5,546 bases of DNA from Cloacimonetes bacterium UBA5456 (lineage in GTDB: Bacteria > Cloacimonadota > Cloacimonadia > Cloacimonadales > Cloacimonadaceae): NCBI GenBank assembly GCA_002427325.1, contig DIQS01000025.1, positions 1 through 5,546 of the forward strand, read 5' to 3'. Positions 1-5,454 of the stretch are shown here, piece after piece. The position numbers and the translations under genes were made by a program. Under the pieces are notes generated by a model. It was not told the DNA's origin. It searched no databases and worked only from the letters and a program-made list of their open reading frames with translations. How positions within the stretch are numbered: position 1 is the stretch's first letter; each line of letters begins with the position of its first letter.

Positions 1-67
1 CATCAAGATCCTAACAAGCTTTTTCAGCGAATAAATATAAAAATTAATATAGAAAAGAGGTAAACAA
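1..67 (+). promoter_or_regulatory. AT-rich leader of the DUF1015-rimO-trpS run, with SD
   Basis: This short AT-rich stretch precedes the first gene. An SD-like AAGAGGT at 55-61 lies 6 bases before the ATG at 68 and supports that start. TATAAA-like and TAATAT-like words occur at 36-50, but none has a convincing -35 partner at the right distance, so I do not place a promoter. Bases 2-34 could be read as the last ten codons of an upstream + strand gene ending in TAA at 32-34, which would make this gene internal to a longer operon. The piece is too short to confirm that. Confidence 0.45.
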
Positions 68-1321
68 ATGGCAACTTTTAAACCATTTAAAGCTGTTCGC
101 CCCCTGCCCGAAAAGGCACAAGCAATAGCATCCCATCCCTATGATGTCATGGACTCAGACGAAGCTCTCATCGAGGTAAAAAAGAACCCGCTGAGCTTCC
201 TCCACGTCGAAAAACCAGAGGTTGACCTTCCCGCAGGAACGCATCTCTATGACCCCGCAGTATATGCAAAAGCAAAAGAAAATCTGTATAAATACATCAC
301 TGACGGACATATGTTCCAAGACGATAAGCCCATGTTCTATATCTATAGACAGACCATGGATGGGCGCGGTCAATATGGACTCGTCGGACTCAGCTCCATC
401 GATGAATATTATGACGGAACCATCCTCAAGCATGAACTTACCCGTGCCGACAAGGAAGCCGATCGCATCCGCCACGTTGACACCTGTAATGCGCATCCTT
501 CACCTGTCTTTTTCACCTATCGCCATCAAGCTGTGATCGACGAAACTGTCGAAAAGATCGTCAAAGGCACGAAGCCGGCTTATGACTTTGTCGCTGATGA
601 CGGCATCGGACACACCCTCTGGCTCATGGATGATGAGGACGACATCTCCACCATCACCGGCGCTTTTGCCAAACTCAGACACCTCTACGTTGCGGATGGA
701 CACCATCGCACAGCCAGCGGCGCCAGAGTGGGAATCATGCGCAGAGAGCAATTCCCCGACTACACCGGCGAAGAAGAATTCAACTACACCATGGCCGTGA
801 TCTTCCCCGATAACCAGCTCAAGATATTCGACTATAACCGCGTGGTCATCGACCTCAATGGCAATACCACCGAAGAGTTTTTCCAGAAAGTCGGCGAGAA
901 CTGGGACATCCAAGAAGTGCCCGCAGGTCAAGACTTTGCCCCTTCACACTTGCACCAAGTGAGCATGTATATCGAAGGCAAATGGTATTTCATCAGCCCC
1001 AAAAAAGGAAGCTGGAAAGAAGCTGACGTAGTCGAAAACCTCGACGTCGCCATCCTCCAAAATAACCTGCTCCAGCCCATCTTGGGAATCGAAGACCCGC
1101 GCACTTGCAACCGCATCGACTTTGTCGGCGGAATCCGCGGCCTCGGCGAACTCGTCAACCGTGTTGATAGCGGCAGAGAAAAGGTCGCCTTCGCGATGTA
1201 TCCAACCTCGATGGACGAACTGCTCAGCGTTGCCGATGCAGGACGCATTATGCCGCCAAAGTCCACCTGGTTTGAGCCCAAACTTCGCAGCGGACTCTTT
1301 ATCCATCTCTTGGACGACTAA
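68..1321 (+). CDS. DUF1015 family protein
   Basis: This 417-residue protein matches the usual length and motif layout of the DUF1015 family (Pfam PF06245). The N-terminus has the family hallmark FKPFKAVRP (residues 4-12) followed by SHPYDVMDSDEA (22-33). The centre has the signature YVADGHHRTASGA (207-219), with D210-G-H-H-R214 as the likely active or ligand-binding site. No signal peptide or membrane segment is visible, so it is probably cytoplasmic. Biochemical function is not settled from sequence. The GHHR motif resembles that of ParB-fold free-serine kinases, and I recall DUF1015 members being linked to serine metabolism, but I cannot verify that here. The start is set by AAGAGGT six bases upstream. 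The stop TAA touches the rimO ATG with no gap, so the two are almost certainly co-transcribed. Family assignment is firm and function is open. Confidence 0.93.
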   Translation: MATFKPFKAVRPLPEKAQAIASHPYDVMDSDEALIEVKKNPLSFLHVEKPEVDLPAGTHLYDPAVYAKAKENLYKYITDGHMFQDDKPMFYIYRQTMDGRGQYGLVGLSSIDEYYDGTILKHELTRADKEADRIRHVDTCNAHPSPVFFTYRHQAVIDETVEKIVKGTKPAYDFVADDGIGHTLWLMDDEDDISTITGAFAKLRHLYVADGHHRTASGARVGIMRREQFPDYTGEEEFNYTMAVIFPDNQLKIFDYNRVVIDLNGNTTEEFFQKVGENWDIQEVPAGQDFAPSHLHQVSMYIEGKWYFISPKKGSWKEADVVENLDVAILQNNLLQPILGIEDPRTCNRIDFVGGIRGLGELVNRVDSGREKVAFAMYPTSMDELLSVADAGRIMPPKSTWFEPKLRSGLFIHLLDD

Positions 1322-2617
1322 ATGAAGTATTTCATTGAAAGCTTAGGTTGCGCCAAAAACCTCGTTGATAGCGAGCGATTTGTCGCGCTCTTAACGGACT
1401 ATGGCTTTCAAGAAAGTCTCGAGCCGGAAGGTGCAGACCTCGTTCTCGTGAACACCTGCGCCTTCCTGCAAAAGGCTTTGGGAGAGCTCGACGACACCCT
1501 TAGCGAAATCATTGACTCCATCAATGAAAAGAAGACCAAGATTGTCGTCACCGGCTGCGTGATGAACCGCGCACTCGATGATTTTCAGGAACTATTCCCC
1601 GAAATCGATGCCTGGATTGGACTCAAAGACTTTGACGCCTTTGAGGATTACCTCGCCGGCCTCGTCAAAAAGCCCCCTAAGACCAAGCAATTCACCGGTC
1701 GAAGAGTGCAATTAGACACCGAAAACTATGTCTATTTGCGCATCTCCGACGGATGTAACAACCATTGCACTTATTGCATGATCCCCTCCATCCGCGGCGA
1801 GATTAAGAGCGAGACCATCGAAGACCTCGTCGCCGAAGCAAAAGAACTCGCTAAAAGCGGCGCCACTGAACTCGTTCTCATCGCACAAGATACCTGCCTC
1901 TATGGCGTCGATCTCTATGGCGAAAAAGCCCTGCCGCGACTCATCGAAGCACTGCACGAGATCGAAGACTTCCACTGGATTCGCATCATGTATATGCATC
2001 CCGATCACTTTGAACTCGAATGGACTGAGCTCTGGAAACGATTTCCTAAACTCTTGCCATATTTCGAGATACCCATACAGCATGCCTCGGATCGCATCAT
2101 CAAACTCATGAACCGCAAAAAGGGATATGACGAACTCAAGACACTCTTTAATCACATCAAAACCGAGATCCCTGAGGCGATCTTTAGAACCACGCTCATG
2201 CTGAATTATCCCAGCGAGAGCGAGATTGACCGCAATATCCTCCGCAAGTTCCTCGAGGAAGTTGACATCCTCCACGTCGGAGTCTTCAGCTATTCACCGG
2301 AGAAAAACTGCAAGGGTTATAACATCCCGGACATCGAATTCGACTGGCAAAAAGGCGAAAACCTCATGGTCGCTCTTGCGATGGAACTCGCTGAAATCAA
2401 AGAAGAAAAGATGCAGAACTTCGTCGGCACCAATCAAGCTTTCCTCGTGGATGGCTATGTCCCCACAATGGGTGCTTTCGTCGGCAGATTGTGGTTCCAA
2501 GCTCCTGAGATCGACGGCATCGCCTATACCCAATTCCTGCCGGAAGACGCACTACTCGCCGAAGTCGAGGTGGTGGACGCCATCACTGACGAACTTTGGT
2601 GCCATTACAACGAATAA
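1322..2617 (+). CDS. rimO: Ribosomal protein S12 methylthiotransferase RimO
   Basis: This radical-SAM enzyme adds a methylthio group to the beta carbon of a conserved aspartate in ribosomal protein S12, using SAM and two [4Fe-4S] clusters. The 431-residue length is normal for RimO. The N-terminal UPF0004 domain shows the RimO-type opening SLGCAKNLVDSE (residues 7-18), which separates it from the tRNA enzyme MiaB. Its auxiliary-cluster cysteines are C10, C46 (NTCAF) and C79 (TGCV). The radical-SAM motif DGCNNHCTYC supplies C145, C149 and C152, followed by IPSIRGE. The last 60 or so residues form the TRAM region that recognises S12. All key cysteines are present. The ATG follows the DUF1015 stop immediately, and I see no good SD before it, so translation probably depends on reinitiation from the upstream gene. 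trpS follows after 20 bases. Confidence 0.97.
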   Translation: MKYFIESLGCAKNLVDSERFVALLTDYGFQESLEPEGADLVLVNTCAFLQKALGELDDTLSEIIDSINEKKTKIVVTGCVMNRALDDFQELFPEIDAWIGLKDFDAFEDYLAGLVKKPPKTKQFTGRRVQLDTENYVYLRISDGCNNHCTYCMIPSIRGEIKSETIEDLVAEAKELAKSGATELVLIAQDTCLYGVDLYGEKALPRLIEALHEIEDFHWIRIMYMHPDHFELEWTELWKRFPKLLPYFEIPIQHASDRIIKLMNRKKGYDELKTLFNHIKTEIPEAIFRTTLMLNYPSESEIDRNILRKFLEEVDILHVGVFSYSPEKNCKGYNIPDIEFDWQKGENLMVALAMELAEIKEEKMQNFVGTNQAFLVDGYVPTMGAFVGRLWFQAPEIDGIAYTQFLPEDALLAEVEVVDAITDELWCHYNE

Positions 2618-2624
2618 AAGCAAA

Positions 2625-2630
2625 TAAGGA
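2625..2630 (+). promoter_or_regulatory. SD that fixes the trpS start
   Basis: TAAGGA lies 7 bases before the ATG at 2638. It supports that codon over the upstream in-frame GTG at 2596, which would overlap the rimO end and add 14 residues not typical of the family. Confidence 0.8.
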
Positions 2631-2637
2631 ACGACAG

Positions 2638-3630
2638 ATGAAGACAGCCCTCACGGGAATCAAACCCACCGGAACCCCGCATATCGGCAACTATTTAGGC
2701 GCAATCAAGCCCGCACTCGAGCTCAGCAAAAGCTGTGAAACTCGCTATTTTATCGCTGACTATCATGCACTGAATACCTGCAAAAATGCCGAGGATCTAA
2801 GGTCTATGACCCTCGAAATTGCCGCCGCCTGGCTGGCATGTGGCCTCGATCCCGAAAAGTCGCTGATCTATCGTCAAAGCTCTATCCCGCAAACCTTTGA
2901 GCTCGCCACCATTCTCATGGCTTTCACGCCTAAAGGACTGATGAACCGCGCTCATGCCTATAAAGCAATGCTGCAAAGCAATCACGAAGCTGGCAAAGAC
3001 CCCGACGACGGCGTGAACATGGGACTTTTTACCTATCCCATTCTCATGGCGGCAGATATCTTGCTCTTTGACCCCGATTTCGTGCCCGTGGGCTTCGACC
3101 AATTTCAACACGTCGAAATGGCTGTCGATATCGCCCAGAGCTTTAATTTCGTATATCAAAGAGAAGGACTGAAACTGCCCAAGGCACTCGCTCATGAAGG
3201 CGCGCAGACCGTTGTCGGACTCGATGGACGCAAGATGAGCAAGAGCTATGGCAATGTCATCCCGCTCTTTGCGAGCGCCAAAGATCTGCGCAAAACCATC
3301 ATGAAGATCGTCACCAATTCGCAGGGTGTCGAAGAGCCGAAAAACCCCGATGAATGCAGCATCTTTGCCCTTTACAAAAACTTTGCCACGCCGGAGCAGA
3401 TCGATGATCTCAGAGCCCGCTACCTCGCCGGAGGCATGGGCTGGGGACACGCCAAACAAGAACTCTTTGAGCGTATGGACGAAACCCTAAGCCCTTTCCG
3501 TGAACGCTATAACGAGCTCATGAAAAACCCGGATTTCATCCATAAAATCCTCAAAGAAGGCTCCGAAAAAGCCATCCCCCTCGCCGAGAAAAAGATCAAA
3601 ACCCTCCGCCAAATCATCGGCATCGACTAA
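2638..3630 (+). CDS. trpS: Tryptophan--tRNA ligase (TrpRS)
   Basis: This class I aminoacyl-tRNA synthetase charges tRNA-Trp with tryptophan at the expense of ATP. From the ATG at 2638 it is 330 residues, the normal bacterial TrpRS size. The Rossmann-fold catalytic core opens with TGIKPTGTPHIGNYLGA (residues 6-22), in which PHIGN is the HIGH signature. The conserved FTYPILMAADILLF segment and the VGFDQFQHVEMA loop follow. The second ATP-binding signature KMSKS is intact at 199-203 (GRKMSKSYGN). The GFDQ loop has phenylalanine where many bacterial TrpRS have an acidic residue, which suggests a particular TrpRS subgroup and not a defect. The C-terminal part is helical and carries the anticodon-recognition region. 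An SD at 2625-2630 sets the start. It is the last gene of the + strand run, and no U-tailed terminator follows directly. Confidence 0.97.
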   Translation: MKTALTGIKPTGTPHIGNYLGAIKPALELSKSCETRYFIADYHALNTCKNAEDLRSMTLEIAAAWLACGLDPEKSLIYRQSSIPQTFELATILMAFTPKGLMNRAHAYKAMLQSNHEAGKDPDDGVNMGLFTYPILMAADILLFDPDFVPVGFDQFQHVEMAVDIAQSFNFVYQREGLKLPKALAHEGAQTVVGLDGRKMSKSYGNVIPLFASAKDLRKTIMKIVTNSQGVEEPKNPDECSIFALYKNFATPEQIDDLRARYLAGGMGWGHAKQELFERMDETLSPFRERYNELMKNPDFIHKILKEGSEKAIPLAEKKIKTLRQIIGID

Positions 3631-3659
3631 ACGTCAAGCTGACTCCAGCCGGCCGTTGT

Positions 3660-3675
3660 GTGGACTTCAGTCCAC
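3660..3675. repeat. Perfect hairpin GTGGACT-TC-AGTCCAC
   Basis: This 16-base inverted repeat has 7-bp perfect arms and lies 29 bases after the trpS stop. No U-run follows on either strand, so it is not a classical rho-independent terminator. It may still stabilise the 3' end of the trpS message. A related sequence occurs at 4192-4207, near the other end of the same spacer, which makes it REP-like. Confidence 0.7.
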
Positions 3676-3823
3676 TTCCAATGACGTGCGCACCGCGCAT
3701 ACCATACTGCGCCAGCAGCCCTCGCTAAATCGCTAAATCGACAAGCACCGCCAGCAAAGCTTCGCCCCGTCCCTTCTGCACTTCTCACAAAGGATTAATC
3801 TTACACACTATACGCTTATTTTC

Positions 3824-3854
3824 GCGCCCGCCATACTCTTCATACAGCAGGCGC
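3824..3854. repeat. Hairpin of copy A (GCGCCCGC / GCAGGCGC)
   Basis: The arms at 3824-3831 and 3847-3854 enclose a 15-base loop. On the + strand there is one C-A mismatch. On the - strand the same position becomes a U-G wobble, so the stem is complete only in - strand RNA. The T-rich tract at 3856-3869 follows on the + strand and could give weak termination of the trpS transcript. Confidence 0.5.
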
Positions 3855-3871
3855 ATTTGTCTCTTTTTAAT

Positions 3872-3884
3872 CTCCGTAACGAAG
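3872..3884. repeat. 13-base near-palindrome, copy A
   Basis: CTCCGTAACGAAG is nearly self-complementary around its central A. It sits at the same place in the unit as CTTCGTTACGGAG in copy B, and the two are reverse complements of each other. Confidence 0.55.
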
Positions 3885-4113
3885 ACTCAATCTATCATTG
3901 CCTGATATGTCTTTCCATCCATATCCGATGACGTTATAAGGCCCGCTCGCTGTGACTTCGGCACCCAGCCGGCCTAAAAACCCATGCGCATCGCGCAAAC
4001 CACCAGGCGCCAGCCGACCTCACTAAATCGCTAAATCGGCAAGCGCAGCGAGCAAGCCTCACCCCGTCATTTCAGCTTACTACCCAATTTCCGACCATTC
4101 AATTCTCAAATTC

Positions 4114-4146
4114 GCGCCTGCCATATCGGTCGCATACAGCAGGCGC
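4114..4146. repeat. Perfect 8-bp hairpin of copy B (GCGCCTGC / GCAGGCGC)
   Basis: The arms at 4114-4121 and 4139-4146 are exactly complementary and enclose a 17-base loop. It is the counterpart of the copy A hairpin at 3824-3854. No U-run follows on the - strand, so it is not a standard terminator for the accessory genes. Confidence 0.65.
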
Positions 4147-4160
4147 ACCCTTTTCCTTAT

Positions 4161-4173
4161 CTTCGTTACGGAG
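4161..4173. repeat. 13-base near-palindrome, copy B
   Basis: CTTCGTTACGGAG is the reverse complement of the copy A element at 3872-3884. Together with one flanking base the exact inverted match is 14 bases (3872-3885 against 4160-4173). Confidence 0.55.
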
Positions 4174-4191
4174 CTATATTTCCGTTATTAT

Positions 4192-4207
4192 GTGGACATC
4201 AATCCAC
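4192..4207. repeat. Hairpin related to 3660-3675
   Basis: On the - strand this reads GTGGATTGATGTCCAC, a 6-bp stem including one U-G pair with a 4-base loop. It begins 9 bases after the stop of the 47-residue gene. No U-run follows, so it is more likely a 3'-end stabiliser or REP-like element than a terminator. Confidence 0.5.
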
Positions 4208-4216
4208 GTTTCTCAA

Positions 4217-4360
4217 TCAATCGCGGAATCCTAAGATTCTGCGAAAATCGTCAATTCGATCTCCGAACCACGCTCTGAGTCGAAAAGTTAGGTCATCGAT
4301 TCGATATTGCAGATTTTTCATGAATCGAACAATGCTATTCTTTATTCTTTTCCAGATCAT
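4217..4360 (-). CDS. Small basic amphipathic protein, 47 residues
   Basis: I translated this gene by hand. It starts at the ATG at 4360-4358 and stops at the TGA at 4219-4217. The ATG overlaps the TGA of the 254-residue gene as ATGA. A perfect AAGGAGGT SD stands 6 bases upstream, which is strong evidence of real translation. The product begins MIWKRIKNSIVRFMKN and has 12 Lys/Arg against 6 Asp, a net charge of about +6. Hydrophobic residues recur every 3-4 positions (I6, I10, F13, L17, I21, L24, L28, then F32, I36, F39, L43), which predicts an amphipathic helix or coiled coil and not a membrane span. RIDD occurs twice, at residues 20-23 and 35-38, as if a 15-residue helical module had been duplicated. 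There are no cysteines and no signal peptide. I recognise no family. Its likely partner is the acidic upstream protein. A small toxin, a peptide or a structural subunit are all possible. Confidence 0.75.
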   Translation of the reverse strand: MIWKRIKNSIVRFMKNLQYRIDDLTFRLRAWFGDRIDDFRRILGFRD

Positions 4361-5121
4361 GCGAACACCTCCTTAAATCCAACTACTCTGCCAGTTTCAC
4401 AGCAAAGCTCTGCCCATTCTTCAAACATCATGATGAATTCTTGCATCAATTTGTTCATTGCAACTGAGACCCAAGGCTTCATTAGCCGCTTTGGCATGCC
4501 CGGATGGCCATTTTCCTTCATCTCGCGATTGATTTCTTTCAAATCTTCCAAGAGAAGTGTCTCGATATCGAAATAGCCATCCGGTACAGGTAGTAGCGTA
4601 TCCACATCATCAGCGTCCAGATCTTTGATCCAATCTTCTTCATCATCGTATTTACCCTCCCTTAATGATTTTAACTTTTTTAGCGATTCTGCTAATTGCT
4701 CCGCACCGGATGGCCCTGAATCGGATTGATCCGCAGAATCGTTGCTCACTTGCGCTAATTTGCGTAGCACATCGCCCAGACGCTCAAGCGCACCTGATTC
4801 TTGCAGACGCTTCATGTATGCCGCGAGCTTTGCCATGTCGGTGAGGAATTTGCGCAGACTGATGGTCGGTGCACTTGCCTCCGAATCTATCTTCTCATCC
4901 GCAGACGATAAGACACCTTCGATGTTCCCACGACAGTCGCCCCTTTCTCGATATTCGCAATCCCCGCAACAAGCACAATACGCGGCGGCGGCCCTTTCAT
5001 TGAACTTCGCCAAAGTGGCACAACTGCTATCGTCATGCACTCCGGCTCTCGTGTGATCACTTGCTCCAACGACTTTGGAGTCAGCATCACTGTTTCTTTG
5101 ATTTGCAAAAGTGTTTTTCAT
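4357..5121 (-). CDS. Acidic hypothetical protein with a cysteine cluster, 254 residues
   Basis: I do not recognise this protein. The start at 5121 is set by AGGAG six bases upstream. The N-terminal 45 residues are polar and probably disordered. A compact cluster follows with C49, C51, C52, C55 and C63 (pattern CxCCx2Cx7C, with C34 nearby), compatible with a zinc knuckle or an Fe-S site. A helical stretch spans residues 88-124, then a Ser/Asp/Gly-rich linker (125-139), another helix, and a very acidic patch at 159-174. The C-terminal third is helical with aromatic residues (W217, W236) and a CC pair at 240-241. The balance is about 49 Asp/Glu against 33 Lys/Arg, so it is strongly acidic. There is no signal peptide or membrane segment, so it is probably cytoplasmic. 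Its stop overlaps the start of the 47-residue basic gene. Codon use looks less C-biased than in the housekeeping run, which hints at accessory origin. Confidence 0.8.
   Translation of the reverse strand: MKNTFANQRNSDADSKVVGASDHTRAGVHDDSSCATLAKFNERAAAAYCACCGDCEYRERGDCRGNIEGVLSSADEKIDSEASAPTISLRKFLTDMAKLAAYMKRLQESGALERLGDVLRKLAQVSNDSADQSDSGPSGAEQLAESLKKLKSLREGKYDDEEDWIKDLDADDVDTLLPVPDGYFDIETLLLEDLKEINREMKENGHPGMPKRLMKPWVSVAMNKLMQEFIMMFEEWAELCCETGRVVGFKEVFA
4367..4374 (-). promoter_or_regulatory. Perfect SD inside the end of the 254-residue gene
   Basis: On the - strand this reads AAGGAGGT, a full match to the anti-SD core, 6 bases before the ATG at 4360. It is encoded within the codons for the C-terminal K-E-V of the upstream protein. 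It decides that the 47-residue ORF is translated. Confidence 0.8.
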
Positions 5122-5127
5122 TTTTGT

Positions 5128-5132
5128 CTCCT
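5128..5132 (-). promoter_or_regulatory. SD of the 254-residue gene
   Basis: AGGAG on the - strand lies six bases before the ATG at 5121, within an A-rich leader. It fixes the start and argues against later in-frame ATGs. Confidence 0.75.
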
Positions 5133-5146
5133 AATAATTTTTTCTT

Positions 5147-5174
5147 GAGGTTGTCACTTTTGATTTCCAACCTC
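5147..5174 (-). promoter_or_regulatory. Leader hairpin upstream of the 254-residue gene
   Basis: GAGGTTG and CAACCTC form a perfect 7-bp stem with a 14-base loop. In the - strand transcript it ends 14 bases before the SD at 5128-5132, close enough to affect ribosome access or mRNA stability. It is not followed by enough U to be an attenuator. One TTGTCAC/GTGACAA word (5151-5157) overlaps its downstream arm. Confidence 0.45.
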
Positions 5175-5290
5175 TACACTCTATAGGGGCCCAAAATCGA
5201 AAAATGGTGACAAAACGGAGAACTAATTTTTCGGCCAGTCGCGTAACTGATTGAAATTTGATGCCTGAAAAAATCTTCAAATAAATATTA

Positions 5291-5319
5291 AGCATAACCA
5301 TGTTATGTAAACCTGTCGA
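5291..5319 (-). promoter_or_regulatory. Candidate promoter with overlapping palindrome
   Basis: On the - strand, TCGACA (-35, 5314-5319; 5 of 6 to consensus) and TATGCT (-10, 5291-5296; 4 of 6) are separated by exactly 17 bases. An inverted repeat CATAAC-CAT-GTTATG (5293-5307) overlaps the -10 and the spacer, where a repressor would be expected to bind. Transcription would begin near 5284 and leave a leader of about 160 bases before the 254-residue gene. It is a by-eye match and not proof. Confidence 0.4.
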
Positions 5320-5370
5320 ATATTGCAGCACTTAACTATAGCGAGACATCTTATCTTCTTGATTGACTTG

Positions 5371-5401
5371 ATGATAGAGAGAGGTGATTTTGTCACAAAA
5401 T
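5371..5401 (-). promoter_or_regulatory. Second candidate promoter with palindrome ATTTTGT-C-ACAAAAT
   Basis: On the - strand, TTGTGA (5393-5398) and TATCAT (5371-5376; 5 of 6) have a 16-base spacer. A 15-base palindrome (5387-5401) covers the -35. It lies just downstream of the terminator at 5422-5454, the usual place for the next gene's promoter. The leader would be about 240 bases. It competes with the candidate at 5291-5319, and both or neither may be used. Confidence 0.3.
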
Positions 5402-5421
5402 ACGCTTTTCGAAAAAAGCAC

Positions 5422-5454
5422 AAAAAAAAGCGTCTGCCTTATTCAAGCAAACGC
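5422..5454 (-). terminator. Rho-independent terminator, - strand
   Basis: On the - strand, GCGTTTGC (5454-5447) pairs fully with GCAGACGC (5437-5430) through one G-U wobble and encloses a 9-base loop. Eight consecutive T follow at 5429-5422. On the + strand the stem has a mismatch and lacks a T-run, so the polarity is clear. It should end an upstream - strand gene lying mostly beyond 5546 and isolate the promoter of the 254-residue gene. Confidence 0.75.

Larger units (their letters stand above)
3645..3886. repeat. Tandem intergenic repeat, copy A
   Basis: This is the first copy of a diverged tandem unit. Landmarks shared in order with copy B are CCAGCCGGCC (3645-3654), a GC-rich stretch from 3687 with the doubled octamer CTAAATCGCTAAATCG (3725-3740), CCCCGTC, TTCGCGCC, CATACAGCAGGCGCA (3841-3855) and a 13-base near-palindrome (3872-3884). 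The 46 bases from 3687 align without gaps to 3985 onward at roughly 80% identity by eye. Spacing to copy B falls gradually from 320 to 289 bases, so indels have accumulated since duplication. Confidence 0.75.
3965..4175. repeat. Tandem intergenic repeat, copy B
   Basis: This is the second copy of the unit described at 3645-3886. The landmarks appear in the same order: CCAGCCGGCC (3965-3974), TGCGCATCGCGCA (from 3985), CTAAATCGCTAAATCG (4023-4038), CCCCGTC, TTCGCGCC (4111-4118), CATACAGCAGGCGCA (4133-4147) and CTTCGTTACGGAG (4161-4173). The exact matches of 10 to 16 bases separated by diverged stretches show an old duplication in which the structured parts were kept best. Confidence 0.75.
3631..4216. 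other. Gene-free convergent spacer filled by tandem repeats
   Basis: The 586 bases between the ends of trpS (+) and the 47-residue gene (-) hold no ORF with coding character or an SD. They consist mostly of two diverged copies of one roughly 300-base unit, plus short hairpins listed separately. ACGTCA at 3631-3636 and TGACGT at 3682-3687 also form an inverted pair around the first hairpin. No CRISPR-like regular repeat-spacer pattern and no transposase remnant is visible. Confidence 0.75.

Noticed and set aside
2..34. Possible tail of an upstream + strand gene ending in TAA
   Set aside because: Ten codons are too few to recognise, and another frame stays open through 63 equally well.
2596..2637. 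GTG at 2596 as an upstream start for trpS
   Set aside because: The SD at 2625-2630 serves the ATG at 2638, and the family normally starts just before the TGIKPTG motif.
3824..3870. trpS terminator at the copy A hairpin
   Set aside because: The + strand stem has a mismatch and a long loop, the T-tract is interrupted, and it is nearly 200 bases from the stop. It is noted only as a weak possibility.
3725..4038. CTAAATCG repeats as a CRISPR or iteron array
   Set aside because: There are only two octamers per unit and two units, with no regular spacers and no replication gene nearby.
4307..5056. + strand ORFs opposite the accessory gene
   Set aside because: They lack SDs and mirror the codon bias of the - strand gene. 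The - strand frame has an SD at both starts.
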